Shown: in pieces, positions 12,413 to 23,606 of the stretch
How the letters are laid out: each line of letters opens with the position of its first letter
How positions within the stretch are numbered: the first letter of the stretch is position 1
Assembly (NCBI GenBank): GCA_023053685.1
Contig: JALIGW010000001.1
Span: 223,061,434 to 223,125,433 of the forward strand
Origin: Diadophis punctatus similis
Lineage: Eukaryota; Chordata; Lepidosauria; Squamata; Dipsadidae
DNA: 64,000 nucleotides
Direction of reading: 5' to 3'
Translations under genes and position numbers: made by a program
The notes under the pieces: generated by a model
Databases searched by the model: none
Told to the model about the DNA's origin: nothing
What the model saw: only the letters and a program-made list of their open reading frames with translations

Positions 12413-12960
12413 TCAATGAGGATTCTCAATCATCCAGGCAGAGATATCTAAAGGTTGTCTGAAGTTGTTGGAAGATAGAATCATTGCAACTGGACTAATG
12501 TTTAGTGTCAGAGATGTTTCACTGCCCATCCAGGCAGTGTCCTCAGTCAGCGCAAGGCAGTTAAGCAGAGAGTCGTTGGAATGTACCAACTCCTGCCACA
12601 CCAACCTGAGGGGATTCAAACATCTCTGAAACTATAAATTAGTCCAGCTGCAATAATTCAACCTTTAGATAACTTCAGACAACCTTCAGACATCTCTGCC
12701 TGGATGATTGAGAATCTTTATCAACATTTTACAATGCATAATAGAAAATTAATAAAATTTATTTAAAAAAAAACATTTTGCAACACATTTTGGGGGAGAA
12801 TCACTTGAAGTTGGTGTAGCAGGAATTGGTACATTCCAACGACTCTCTGCCTTGCGCTGACTGAGGAAGCTGCCTGTTTCAAATGTCTTTTAAACTAAAA
12901 ATTAGTCCAGCTGCAATGATTCAACCTTCAGACAACTTTAGACAACCTTCAAACAAGGAA
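12413..12960. repeat. Foldback repeat, Penelope-like in style
   Basis: Two nested inverted pairs. 12418-12500 is the reverse complement of about 12635-12716 (GATTGAGAATC and ATTCAACCTTTAGA blocks). 12537-12602 is the reverse complement of about 12826-12872 (CCTTGCGCTGACTGAGG, ACATTCCAACGACTCTCTGC). A third piece, 12890-12955, repeats the AATTAGTCCAGCTGCAAT block directly. The 'GTTTCACTGCCCATCCAGGCAG' style resembles Penelope-like terminal regions, which is an inference. Confidence 0.55.
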
Positions 12961-15248
12961 TCTTGCAATCCAGTAACATGTAACCAGGTGGATGTATTGC
13001 TTCATCCCTAGATCTACAGGCAAGCGTGAAAGTTGGAGGCTGTTTTGGGAGGTTGTTTAAACAGCAAAGCCATGCATTGATCAAAGGATTAGCTGTATTA
13101 GCTCAAAGGCTGATGGATCTCATGGATATCTAAGCCACTTTGGGGTATCTAAAGCTTTTTCCAACCAAGAGAACATTTTATGTCAGGAATTTCTGCAATC
13201 AATCACTATGGGGAGGAAAACCAGCAGCAGTTTTCTATGATAACCAAACCACACCCTTACTGGCAGTCTCTACTTGGCTAATTGGGCCAAGTAGAAATAA
13301 CACCAGCAAACTATCCTGTGCCTTCCAACAATCAGCTTGGGTGGGTACAAGATGAGATTTTTAATTTCAGTTGCAATGTTTTATTTGTCTGTTGCTCTAA
13401 TGTTTACATTTTTCCTCATTCTGTTACTGTGTATTTTTATTGTTCTGAGATTGACTGTAAAAGTTTACACTGATGAGCTTTATGAAAATGTTATTAATAA
13501 ATCAATCCAAGAAATGCTACCACTGCAGTCCAACATTTCTGTTCTGGGGAATAAATCAAATTAAATTCTCTATAACTAGTTCTGAATAAGAACAGTTAAT
13601 TGGACCTGATGGCCTAAATGCCCTCTTCCAACTATACACTTTTTGTGTAAATGGGTATTGAGGTGTAACCTAAAACTACTCAAATTCAGCTCTGCATTGG
13701 CAAGGGGGGGAAATCTCTTAGACTAATATTCAATTCATATATTGAAAAATGTTCCCCTCCCTCATGCCACCAGAAGTGATTATTCATACAGGTGGAAGAT
13801 ATGGGAAATCATACCCTATGAATTAAGTTCAAGGGTTGTTCTTTGAATTGTCCCTGACATGTCCGATAGGTGTTAGCTCTCCAATGCAAATTCCATTCCA
13901 AGTAATACTGTAGATTGCTCTGTTTTCAGCATAGTTCCATAAAGCTGGTGCCTTTCCATGGCCCTTCTTGCTTTCATTTCTCAGCTGAAAGCTTATTGCC
14001 TGCCTCCTTGGGAAAGTAGCAGGCTCTCAGAACTCTCTAGAACTGGCCTTAGTCTGAGAAGACCTAACGATTTTGGGAGGGGGTTTCTTCAGTTGACCTT
14101 TCAGTTTCTGTTAGGCAGGCCCTGCTGGTTTGAGTCCCTCCTGCTTACTCTGCAGAAAGGTGCTTTGGCTCTCAGTCCCCAAATCTTTGCTAGATGGCAC
14201 CACTAACTTTGTCTGTCTCCATTTTTATCAGTTTGTTAAATTCCTCCCTGCAGGCCAATCACTTTTCTTACTTCATAAATTCTAAGTTGTCTTTAAAATA
14301 TCGAATAATCTTAGTTGTTGGGTCCCCTGCAAACTTATACTTAACTATAGACTGACTTCCCAGCTAAACTTAAGAGTTGCACCCAACACTCAGAAGTATC
14401 TCCTAATAAATAATGTTGCTATATAATGTTAATAATAAGCAGATCCACCACATGATGGTTTTGTAGTCCACCTAGCCATGAAACCCATGTATGATAAGTC
14501 CTTCAGATGAGCTACAGCTCACAAAGTGAATTGTTCGGCCTCAAGAAGTATAACCTGTTTCAGCTGGCTGTTTAGCTTCATAAACACTTTAGAAGTGAGG
14601 AAACAAATCTACATCTCTGCTTCATTGTCAGAATAGGAATTTAATTGGACTTTCTGGTCTCATGAACTCCAATGAAGTGAAACATCTGTTGAAAAATCAG
14701 CACAGCCCCAATAAAGATGAATATATGAGCATCAGATTAACAAGCGAAAGATAAATTTTCTCTCTGTGTATGTGTGTCTTTCTACAATACAATTTGTAGT
14801 AATGGAGCAATAGCTAGTGGCCATTCTTCACTCTACTTCTGTCTTTTATTTCCCCTTGCTGTGATCGCCCCCTCTTTGGCTTAGAAACGTTTATTTTTTA
14901 AAAATAATAATTTTCCAACAGTGCACAAGGGTGTGACATATGAAAGAGCAACTGACTCTTTTTTTAGAGTTGAAATCTGAAAACATCATTTGTTACTAAG
15001 GGAACAGAAACTCCATAATAAAATTAAATTTTAGCATAAAAAGAAATATATAACTTTTAAAAATGGTAAGACTGTTCAACAAGTTTTTTTTCCTTTGAGA
15101 TTCAGTCAATGAAGTCCAGTTTCATAGGGGAAATGAGGCAATTGGAAATACTGTAACTGGCTTTTTTCTTCCACTCAGTGGGAGTAAAATGGTAGAGATA
15201 AAGCAGGAGTAAGAGTCCCATTTACCTCCAAGTACTATGGTTGTAGAT
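12961..15248 (+). other. BEST1 intron stretch, mostly unannotated
   Basis: Apart from the CR1 scrap at 13596 I see no repeat, exon or RNA gene. Short open frames here are not conserved-looking. Confidence 0.4.
13596..13636 (+). mobile_element. CR1-like 3' end fragment
   Basis: AATTGGACCTGATGGCCTAA followed by TGCCCTCTTCCAACTATAC matches the typical CR1 3' tail phrase. About 40 bp only. Confidence 0.5.
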
Positions 15249-15551
15249 CAGGGCCCAGGGGTGGGTTCTAACTTATCTCACCGCCAGTTCACTTCTTCCC
15301 ATGCTGCATGGGCGTGCGCACATTGCGTGCCACGTGGCCATGGCGTGCAAGCGCTTGCACATGCGCAGTGCTGAAAACAAAGCTTCTGCGCATGCAGAAG
15401 CCAAAAACAAGATGGTGGCGCCTACGACACCGTCATTAAAGCCGGTTCAGGGGCATGGCCAACCGGTGATCGCTCCCAGTTCGGCGAGTGGGGGGAAATT
15501 CCCGCTACCGGTTCTAAAGAACCGGTCCGAACCGGGAGCAACCCACCTTTG
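15249..15551 (-). mobile_element. hAT-type MITE, family B (copy 2)
   Basis: Reversed relative to the copy at 1218. Left end holds CAGGGGTGGGTTCTAACTTA, right end GAACCGGGAGCAACCCACC. Flanks TTGTAGAT and TTATAGAT differ at one base. TGCGCATGCAGAAG at 15387 and ACATGCGCAGTG near 15360 recur from the other copies. Confidence 0.75.
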
Positions 15552-16654
15552 TTATAGATCCTAATTCTCTGTGTGTAGAGCCATAGTTTGTGCTAAGCCA
15601 CAATGTGGATTTGGTTATGAATCCTAGTTGCAAAAGGTATAAATGCAACCATTTATTAGTTTATTCAGTTTATTCAGCAAATCACAAGACTTAGAACAAT
15701 GTCTGAACTTTTAATTACGGTATATGTGGGAATTAAGGCTTAAGAGACCAGGAAGAGCCACAGCCACAGGAATGGTAGAATAAGAGGTAGCTTAGCCTAT
15801 GAGACAGGAATATGGGCATGGCAAACACCTCTGAAAGGACCATTTCTAGTTTCTTGAGCTGTAAAGCTTAGAAGAGAGAGATGTACATATTTACAAACTT
15901 ACAAGACTTGTTTAATGTAATCTTACAATAAATATAATTGATATATCTGGGAGTGCTTCCTGTCTGGACTATCTTGCAGGGCTGACCAACTTAGCTATTT
16001 GTTTTAACCGAAGATTGTTGAACAAGCTATAGTGATCTGGTTCATATATAACACTAAGCCATAAATAATTAATTTACAAGCCATAGTAGCTGGACTCATA
16101 TCTCTTGGTAAGTCAAAACAAGCAGATCCTATTGTGGTGTAATAGAATGAATCAAACTAATAGTGCAATCTGTGCAATTAGACTACAAAGCTAATCTGAT
16201 GAACATTTATTTTGATTTTAGATTAGGAAAAAACATTTACATTTTTTGATGAAGGAAAGGAAAAATTCAATGAAATTATCATAGAGTGAGGATTTTGTGC
16301 CTAAAAGATATACAAGGGATGTGTACGAATATTTTGTTTTTCACTTATTATCACCTATCTAGTAGATGGATGGCTTAGTTGTATCTCAAAGGAAGTTATC
16401 ATCAGAAAACTCCTCTCATGAGATTTTCTACGGTCAGGAAATATGATTAACTATAGCTGATGGAGAGATGAGTGAAGAGAAAAACAAATTACCCAGACTC
16501 ATTACCCTACAACAATAAAATCAACATATAAATATACTATTAGAAGTTTGAAAGATACTTAAAACACCTTGAGAATGATGTAGAAAGAAGTCAAAAGCCT
16601 TTTTTAAAATGGAAGATCAGAGTTTGACTAAGCATTGAATTGTTGGTGTTCTAT

Positions 16655-16760
16655 GTTTCATACACATTTATTTATTCAATTTCTATAGCTGCCCATCTCA
16701 AACAAGTTACAGTGAACAATTTTCAACTCAATTAAAAGCCAAATTCAAGTACAATACAAA
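16655..16760 (-). mobile_element. LINE 3' end fragment, L2/CR1-like
   Basis: TTTATTTATTCAATTTCTAT then GCTGCCCATCTCAAACAAG is the reversed 3' terminus shared by several LINE copies in this window. Truncated to about 100 bp. Confidence 0.5.
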
Positions 16761-16959
16761 AAAATTAAGGCTCAAACTGTGAATAAAGAGCAGAATTAGT
16801 AGAAGGTAGAGAATTCTGTACCCTGCATTCATGGTCAAGAATAAAGTTCTGCTTCTGTCTAGATTGTAGTATTAATTTTTGCTGTATCTTTCTGGTGAAT
16901 TTGAACTTGATCTGAGCAAGGTTCTAGTGAAGCAGCTTTTTTTAACTTTAATAGCAGCA

Positions 16960-17455
16960 TACCCAGCTTACCAGCTGAGCCAAGTAATAAACTACACAGA
17001 TGCAAATAGAACAAGAAGCACAACAGACTCTGAGTTTACAGCTGGACAACTGCTCCTCAATGAAAATGGGTCAATCAGTTAGCCAAGCTGAAAGCAGTCA
17101 GTTGATGCTCTGTCATCCACAAAAGTGGACTACACATCAGCAACACAAGTGTGATAAGATACTGTGTGGCTACATAAATTGTTAATGGGCTATGGAGTAG
17201 ATATAGCAACGCCAAGAGTATTGTCTGAACACAATAAGGAATGTATTCACAATGAACACAAATAAATCCAGGACAAAGCACAAAGGCACACATGTGCAAC
17301 ACACAAGAAAGGGGATATGCATGGACCTGAAATACTGCCCATTGGCAGAGATGATGGCAGATGAATTCACTAAGCTTTTGTCCAGAGATTGACTCAGACC
17401 ACTTTGAGAGATGATGGGAGTGGTAGATTATTGCATGAGTGTAGAAGGGACATTG
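16960..17455 (+). mobile_element. Ty1/copia-like retrotransposon relic, RNase H region
   Basis: In one + frame, with stop codons, the conceptual product keeps the copia RNase H order: YTDANRTRSTTDSEF with an NGSIS block, then KQSVDALSSTKVDYTSATQV, DTVWLHKLLMGYGVD and finally LKYCPLAEMMADEFTKLLSRD. The last matches the ADIFTKPL ending of copia polyproteins. Several stops and at least one frame break make it dead. Only the polyprotein end is present. Confidence 0.75.
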
Positions 17456-17640
17456 CAAGTGTGACTTTAGTTGTACTAACTCTCAGCACCTCAAAATCTA
17501 TCGCCCACTTAGATGCATTGGGGTATAAATAGATAGTTTAGAATTTCCTCTGTGTTCCTTCTTTAGCTCTTACTGCACTTTTCTCATAAGTTTTCAAACT
17601 TCTTCCTGCCTGTTTCTCAAGCATAGTTGCTCGCTTGATT
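17456..17640 (+). mobile_element. Possible LTR of the copia-like relic
   Basis: Directly after the RNase H end comes a non-coding stretch with GGGTATAAATAG (about 17520), a plausible LTR TATA box, followed by a pyrimidine-rich part. No second LTR was found, so boundaries are guesses. Confidence 0.35.
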
Positions 17641-17730
17641 CTCACTTGAAAGGATATAGTTAGTTGGAGTTAGCCTGTCCTCCATGTATTTCCTACAGTA
17701 GATTTCTACCATCTCTTTCTATCTATGTAG

Positions 17731-17885
17731 GCCTGATGACACCAGAAGAGCACAAGAAGTTTGAAAGTTTAAATTCAGCCCATAACAAGTTTTGGATCCC
17801 ATGTGTCTGGTTCTCAAACTTGGCAGTGAAGGCACGTAATGAGGGGCGAATCCATGACAGTGTACTCCTTCAAGGCATCTTGAAT
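17731..17885 (+). CDS. BEST1: BEST1 coding exon 4, residues 161-212
   Basis: The acceptor CTATGTAG ends at 17730 and the donor GAAT|GTGAGT follows 17885; length 155. It encodes LMTPEEHKKFESL through GRIHDSVLLQGILN. By residue count the cytosolic aperture position 205 is Val (human Ile, chicken Val from memory). A copia-like relic with a possible LTR lies directly upstream in the intron. Confidence 0.94.
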
Positions 17886-18239
17886 GTGAGTCAGATATAC
17901 ATTGCATGTGTCATGCTTTGAATTCATTACCTGACATTTTAGTCTCTTAGCAGAGGAGAAGCTCCAGCAAAACAGCTGTTAAAGTTCAGCTTTCTCCATG
18001 CTAGAGGCCTACTATTATCAGATAAGGCTGTACAGCAATTTAGATTTTGAAGGAAAAAGGTAATTTGGTTTATTTGTGGGCACTGACAGAGCAACTGCCA
18101 GTAGTTCCTTAAAGAACTGCATCTTTTTCTGGATTTGCATTGCTGCCCTCCAGAACTGCAATTCACTCCTGGGAAAAGACAAATTGGGTTTAAGGAAAAG
18201 TTCTGAATCCCCATTAAATCTTGATCTCTCCCTCTAGAG

Positions 18240-18495
18240 CAGTGGTTCTCAACTTACCTAATGCCGCGACCCGTCGCCGCGCCCCCGCCGCATTCCACCC
18301 CGCCGCTGCACCCACCGCCGCGACCCCCGCCGCCGCCATTTGGGTTCTTTTACCCTCTGTGCATGCTCAAAGCATTCTGCGCATGCGCAGAAGGTAAAAG
18401 TACCCAAATGTGGCGTCTGGGCGAGGTCTCCCAACCCCTGTGAAAGGGTCGTTCGACCCCCAAAGGGGTTGTGACCCCCAGGTTGAGAACCTCTG
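18240..18495 (-). mobile_element. hAT-type MITE, family C (SPIN-like ends)
   Basis: 256 bp with CAGTGGTTCTCAACTTACC and AGGTTGAGAACCTCTG ends, and a perfect 8-bp duplication CTCTAGAG (18232, 18496). The inner GACCCCCAAAGGGGTTGTGA block matches the widespread tetrapod hAT group with CAGNGGTTCTCAACC termini. Perfect NRF1-like palindrome TGCGCATGCGCA at 18378-18389. Confidence 0.92.
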
Positions 18496-18611
18496 CTCTA
18501 GAGCTCTCTCATATTGCAACATTCATCATTTCAACTATTGGACCTGCTAACTATAGGCTGTGGAGGAGCTAATAGCTCGATAGCACTATAGTGGGAAATG
18601 TTGCCATAAAT

Positions 18612-18763
18612 CAGTGTTTCTCAACTTCAGACAAGACCTCAACAACTTTTAGATGTGTGAACTTCAACTCCCAGAATTCCTCAGGCAGTATAACTGATGC
18701 TGGCTAGGAAATTCTGGGAATTAAGACCACACATCTTAAAGCTCCTGAGGTTGAGAAACTCTG
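18612..18763. mobile_element. Palindromic MITE relic
   Basis: Ends CAGTGTTTCTCAACTTCAG and TGAGGTTGAGAAACTCTG; the two halves share ACTTCAACTCCCAGAATTCC in inverted form. No clear target duplication (CCATAAAT versus TTGTACAC), so ends may be altered. Confidence 0.65.
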
Positions 18764-19088
18764 TTGTACACAATCCAGAATGGGTAGCATGACAGGAAAC
18801 CTAGAATCAGAGAGGCCATTGGTGCAAAGGAAAGTAGGGGATTAATGTAGAGAAGTTATCAAGTTCTTACAATTCTACTACTTGTACAACAAGACCTTTT
18901 GACTGTGCTCACTGTTATACTCTCCTAGCAGCAAAACACCCTGGCCTAAATAAAAACACTTTAGTAACACACTTTTCAGAGATTGCTGACAGAGACATGG
19001 ATAACAGAATACACATTGAAATCCTGAACTGAAAGTCCTAAGGTGAAACTTTATCTCCTCTAATGGTATTTTTCCTTCCTTCCAACAG

Positions 19089-19166
19089 GAAATGAACACA
19101 TTGCGCAGCCAGTGTGGGCGTCTCTATGGATATGATTGGATTAGTATTCCCTTGGTCTACACACAG
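19089..19166 (+). CDS. BEST1: BEST1 coding exon 5, residues 213-238
   Basis: The acceptor CTTCCAACAG ends at 19088 and the donor ACACAG|GTGAGA follows 19166; length 78, phase 0 at both ends. It encodes [20 protein letters not shown] and then PLVYTQ, the highly conserved stretch leading into the next membrane helix. Confidence 0.95.
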
Positions 19167-19459
19167 GTGAGAATTGTACTTCCACTGTATTTTTGTCTGA
19201 CTGCAGCCAAAATTACATCCCATTTATAAGAAAATAGATATATGTGCTTCATATTAAGCCTTTCTTATAGCTTAGTTGAACTGTTATCTAACTTTCCTAT
19301 AGGGTTGGTGTGTTCCAGATATTTTTAATTAAACAGTTGTCATCTATTCAGACTTTAGACATGTGCCTTCTCTCTAGTAGCACTGTGTTCTGGGACAAGG
19401 TTCCCTCCCCCTCAAGATCCAGTTGGTCTCCATTCTGCTGTTGTTTAGAAGGGCCTTTA

Positions 19460-19910
19460 AGATTTATTTATTTTATTTTTTATTTTTATTATTTATTTTA
19501 TTTATTTATTTATTTGTCAAACATGTATAGGATAGTAGTAGTTTGTATAAACATAAGTAAAAAGTAACGATAAAAGAGGACAGTAGGACAGTAGGACAGG
19601 GACGGTAGGCACGCTGGTGCGCTTATGCACACCCCTTACAGACCTCTTAGAAACGAGGAGAGGTCGACTGTAGACAGTCTAAGGTTAAAGTTTTTGGGGT
19701 TTGGGGAAGAAACCACAGAGTCAGTTAGTGCATTCCAGGCATTGATCACTCTGTTGCTGAAGTCGTATTTCCTGCAGTCGAGTTTGGAGCGCTTTACATT
19801 TAGTTTGAATCTATTACGTGCTTGTGTATTGTTGCGGTTGAAGCTGAAGTAGTCATTAACAGGAAGGACATTTTGGTATATGATTTTATGAACTACATTT
19901 AGATCAGATC
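19460..19910 (-). mobile_element. CR1-superfamily LINE 3' end, family L
   Basis: A T-rich (TTTA)n start on + followed by GTCAAACATGTATAGGATAG; nearly the same sequence as 48530-48870. The copy near 50 kb shows reverse transcriptase sequence upstream of this tail, which proves its LINE nature. 5' truncated at about 19910. Confidence 0.7.
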
Positions 19911-19974
19911 AGAGGCTTTATCTCTTAACCCAAGCATTTGACAAGGGAGAATGAGACCCCTTCCTTCATTGCGT

Positions 19975-20065
19975 TTGCCAATTTTTAATTGATTTTGTTA
20001 TCATTTTTTTTTGTTGTGAGCCACTCAGAATTATTGAGAGTTGGGAAGCATACAAGTTTCATATG
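19975..20065 (+). mobile_element. LINE 3' end fragment
   Basis: GTTGTGAGCCACTCAGAATT and GAGAGTTGGGAAGCATACAA resemble the 'GAGCCGCCCAGAGTC..GGGCGGCATA' terminus of squamate LINEs on the + strand. Confidence 0.4.
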
Positions 20066-21153
20066 AAATGTTCTGTTCCTATTACAGATCTCATGGCTTG
20101 TTCCCATTGATTTTATTTGCCTCTGTTTCTGATCACTGCCACTCAGCTGATTATCTTGCACGGGAAAGGATATAAAGCCTCACATTTTGAAATATGCTTG
20201 GATGGTGGTGGAATAAGAACAATTACTTTAACACTAACAATATCCCTAAGGCAGCTTCAGTTATGGGCTGGGGATGAGATAAAGCCAATATCAGAAAGTT
20301 TGAGCAGAAAAATAAACTGTATTGCTAAAACATGTTTGTGCCACAGTTAAGAACAAATGAGGAATGACCACTATGTATTTAAGTCAACATGGTTCCATGT
20401 GTGCTATGCACCAACTGTCACAAAGCCAGCACACTTTTTTCTGTATCTATGTTTTCCTTAGATTTTCCAAGAGGTCATGTTTTTTCTGGAGTCTTAAGAG
20501 CAGTTTCTCAGCTATTGGCAAACATTCTATGGCCTTTAATGATAGCAGCCTGCATGCAGCGCACACTTTTATCTTCTTCAAGCACCAGGCAGATGAGTTG
20601 TTCAGCTCCACCCCAACCCCAGCCTACTGTTCAGATAATGAACTTAGACTCTATGGGGTGGCAGCAGAATCCATTCCTTGTGAACCAATAAGTATAACGG
20701 GAAATTCATACTCAGCACAGCTAGGTCTCCTACAAATCAAATCCAAAGTAGATGAAACCAAGATCTGATGCCCATGAAAATTTGCTTGGTCACAGAAAGT
20801 CACAGCTGGAAGCCTTTATGGAAGCCAGCCATACCACTTTTGGAGAGACTTTGTTGCTAGAAACAGAATGAGTAGAGTGGATGAAAGGCAGCTTGTGTTT
20901 CGCATGATGCCTTTACATTTCAGGTTCCTTTGAATATAAAGTAGCACTTGCTTCTTCTACCCATTTCACCTCTATCCCTTTGTTTATACCTTTTTCTCAC
21001 TGGCTGGGTTGTGCCCCTGGAATCCTGTTTGCTTTTTCAGGCGGAGTAAAAAGTAAAACAACAGAAACTGCTGCTTTAAGCTATCAGCTTAAAGAAACAG
21101 GTAATTGGGCAACAAGGCAGCCTTAGTTAACAAGTCTATTAGAGCAATATAGA
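20066..21153 (+). other. BEST1 intron stretch, nothing recognised
   Basis: Overlapping open frames at 20364-20768 show no family motif and no splice context; I treat them as chance. Confidence 0.4.
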
Positions 21154-21390
21154 TAAAGTGACCAGATATTTTTTTTTAAGCGGGACTTTTTTTTAAAGGG
21201 GGGGGCGGGGCCGCCTGGACGTCGCCATTTGAGTTTTGCGCATGCACAGAACGCTGCGCATGCGCAGAGGGAAAAAGTCAAGAGCTGAGTACGGGGCACG
21301 GGGCGGGGCAGGCAGGAAGGGGCGCCGGGCTGCAGGCCGGCAGCGGCGGAGGGTCGCTTGAACTCGCTTCCTGCCGCGGACCGCGTTCAC

Positions 21391-22010
21391 GCGCGGCGGC
21401 GGCAACAGCAGCAAGCCGGGAGCGCTCGCCTGGAATTGGAGTCAGCGAGCAGCCCAGCATCGGGGCTCTTCCCCCGCCTTCTCCATCCTCCAGGGTTGCC
21501 ACTGCGGGGGTTCCGTCTCTCCGGTGGTGCCTGCGTTGGAAGGGAAGGGGGGGAAAGGCGGCCTGCGGGGCTTGGTACAGCTGGGAGTTGCGAGGCGGCG
21601 TAGCAACCGGGCTGTTCCTCCGGGTGTGCTAAAGTGCTCGAGTTTTTTCTCTCTCACACACACATGCACAACCTTCCAACGACCGGGAAGTCGTGCTGGG
21701 AGATCCAGTCCGACCCGGTCGTTGGAACCTTGTGCATGTGTGTGTGAGAGAGAAAAAACTCGAGCACTTTAGCACACCCGGAGGAACAGCCCGGTTGCTA
21801 CGCCGCCTCGCAACTCCCAGCCGTGCCAAGCCCCGCAGGCTGCCTTTCCCCCCCTTCCCTTCCAACGCAGGCACCACCGGAGAGACGGAACCCCCGCAGT
21901 GGCGACCCTGGAGGATGGAGAAGGCGGGGGAAGAGCCCCGATGCCCAGCTGCTCGCTGACTCCAATTCTGGGCGAGCGCTCCCGGCTTGCTGCTGTCGCC
22001 GCCGCCGCTC
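21391..22010. repeat. Long inverted repeat, two 297-bp arms
   Basis: 21391-21687 and 21714-22010 are near-perfect reverse complements around a 26-bp spacer. Blocks such as CTCGAGCACTTTAGCACACC and CCGGAGAGACGGAACCCC appear inverted in the other arm; I saw only scattered mismatches. Open frames in the region are mirror images and not evidence of a protein. Confidence 0.9.
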
Positions 22011-22103
22011 ACCCTTCAACAGCCAATCAGCGTGGGGCGCCGACAGCAGCGACGTCATCTCTCCGCGCCCGCCTTGCAGAGAGAAAGGTATGGGTGGGTG
22101 TTT

Positions 22104-22342
22104 TAAGGTGACCAGACGTCCCGATTTTGAGAGGGCCTGCTGCTGCTGCTGCTGCTGCTGCTGCCCCTGCAGCTGGGCCCAACCTGGCCATCCTCTAGTG
22201 CCTGCAGGCCGATTTTTTGAAAGAATGCCCTAGTCGTGCATTGTTTCAAAAAATCGGGACTTTTTAGAGGACGGGCGGGACGCGGGACAAATGATGAAAA
22301 AGTGGGTCTGTCCCGCCAAAATCGGGATGTCTGGTCACCTTA
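22104..22342 (+). mobile_element. MITE, family G (inner copy)
   Basis: 239 bp from TAAGGTGACCAGACGTCCCG to CGGGATGTCTGGTCACCTTA. The two ends are inverted for about 26 bp. It holds a (TGC)n run at about 22137-22163. Confidence 0.8.
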
Positions 22343-22699
22343 AATATAGAGCAATAGTAAGTTTTGCCACATTTTACTAGCACACATTCCAAATAATGGT
22401 TTTGTTTCTAGTGATCTACAAATCTCTTATTGCAGGATGTCATTTGAGTTTAAGTTGCTAACAAAAAAAATTATTAAAAGAGATTAGCACATAGTCATGC
22501 ACATATAGCTTCTAGCCGAGGTTCAAATTGCAGAGTTCTTCTGGACTGCAACCGAATGGCTAAAAAAATGTCTGAAGCAAATAACCAAGGTCAGAGTGCA
22601 CCAAGGACTCCACTGTTCAACCGATATATTATCTTCTAGAAGTTCAAATGTATCTTTGTGTTAGCGAAATGTAAGCAATGGCAGGAACAAAATCTGGAT

Positions 22700-22962
22700 T
22701 CCAGATTTTATTTTATTTATTTATATCCTGCCCTATATTATTTTTACAAATAATTCAAGGCACCAAACATACACAACGTACCTTCCTCCTCCTATTTTCT
22801 CCACAAAAACAACCCTGTGAGGTGGGTTCATCTGAGAGAGAGACTGACTGGACCAAAGTCACCAGCTGGCTTTCATGGCTAAGGTGGACTGTCTGTAGGC
22901 TGAGGTGGGATTTGAACTCATGGTCTCTAGCCAAGTGCTTTCATCACTAGACCAAACTGGCT
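22700..22962 (-). mobile_element. Squamate tRNA-derived SINE (Sauria-like), full length
   Basis: Read on -, a tRNA-like head (CCAGTTTGGTCTAGTGATGA, pol III B-box GAGTTCAAATCCC at about 22908-22920) is followed by the CCAGCTGGTGACTTTGGTCC body. It ends in the BovB-like tail TATTTGTAAAAATAATATAGG and ATAAATAAAAT. This is the standard squamate SINE layout. Confidence 0.8.
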
Positions 22963-23524
22963 TTGAAAACCAAAACAGGTTGTTGATGATATAGAATATA
23001 TGGAATATTAGCAGTGGTAGCCCTAGGAATGTGCTATCTGGGATGTGAAACTATAGAACAACGTACGAATTGTAGTGTATTTTAAAATCTGGATTAAGCA
23101 GAAAACCTCCCCACAAAAATGGGATGTAGCTCTTCAAAATCTTTATAGCTTTCCAAGGAATATTTCCCCCCCTCCAGACTGCAATTCTATTTCATTTTAT
23201 TACTTTAGTAGACTTAGCTGTACCATGAAAGATCTTTATTTCCCCATCAAGAAAGTGAGTGAACCAGGCAAATACAGGAAGATATAAATTTAAGGTTGTA
23301 AATTGAATGAAATATGCACTAAGATACTGCAGAAAGTAGGCAAAGTTTATATTGGGAAAAGGTTTCATGAAATGAGTTTAAATGAACATGGTTTAAATAA
23401 GCAAAAGTGAGGCCTATGTCATGTGGCTGCAGCAGACATTTAGACATCTGTGGCTCAGAGGTGACAGGATGTTTGCAAAAGTACACACAACAAAAGAGAT
23501 GTGAGAAGCTGTGCTTGTTGAGGA

Positions 23525-23527
23525 TAT

Positions 23528-23606
<79 letters not shown>

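Larger units (their letters stand above)
21154..22342. mobile_element. Composite foldback transposon, family G
   Basis: 1189 bp flanked by a perfect 8-bp duplication AATATAGA (21146-21153 and 22343-22350). Left end TAAAGTGACCAGA, right end TCTGGTCACCTTA. A second complete left end, TAAGGTGACCAGACGTCCCG, lies inside at 22104, so the last 239 bp form a self-standing MITE sharing the right end. The captured middle is CpG-rich and contains a foldback of two 297-bp arms. No transposase frame. Confidence 0.85.

Noticed and set aside
20364..20768. 134-residue plus-strand open frame in a BEST1 intron
   Set aside because: No recognisable domain; overlapping frame of similar length suggests chance.
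21193..22233. Many overlapping open frames on both strands in the GC-rich block
   Set aside because: They mirror each other across the inverted repeat and come from the lack of AT-rich stop codons in GC-rich DNA; no domain is recognisable.
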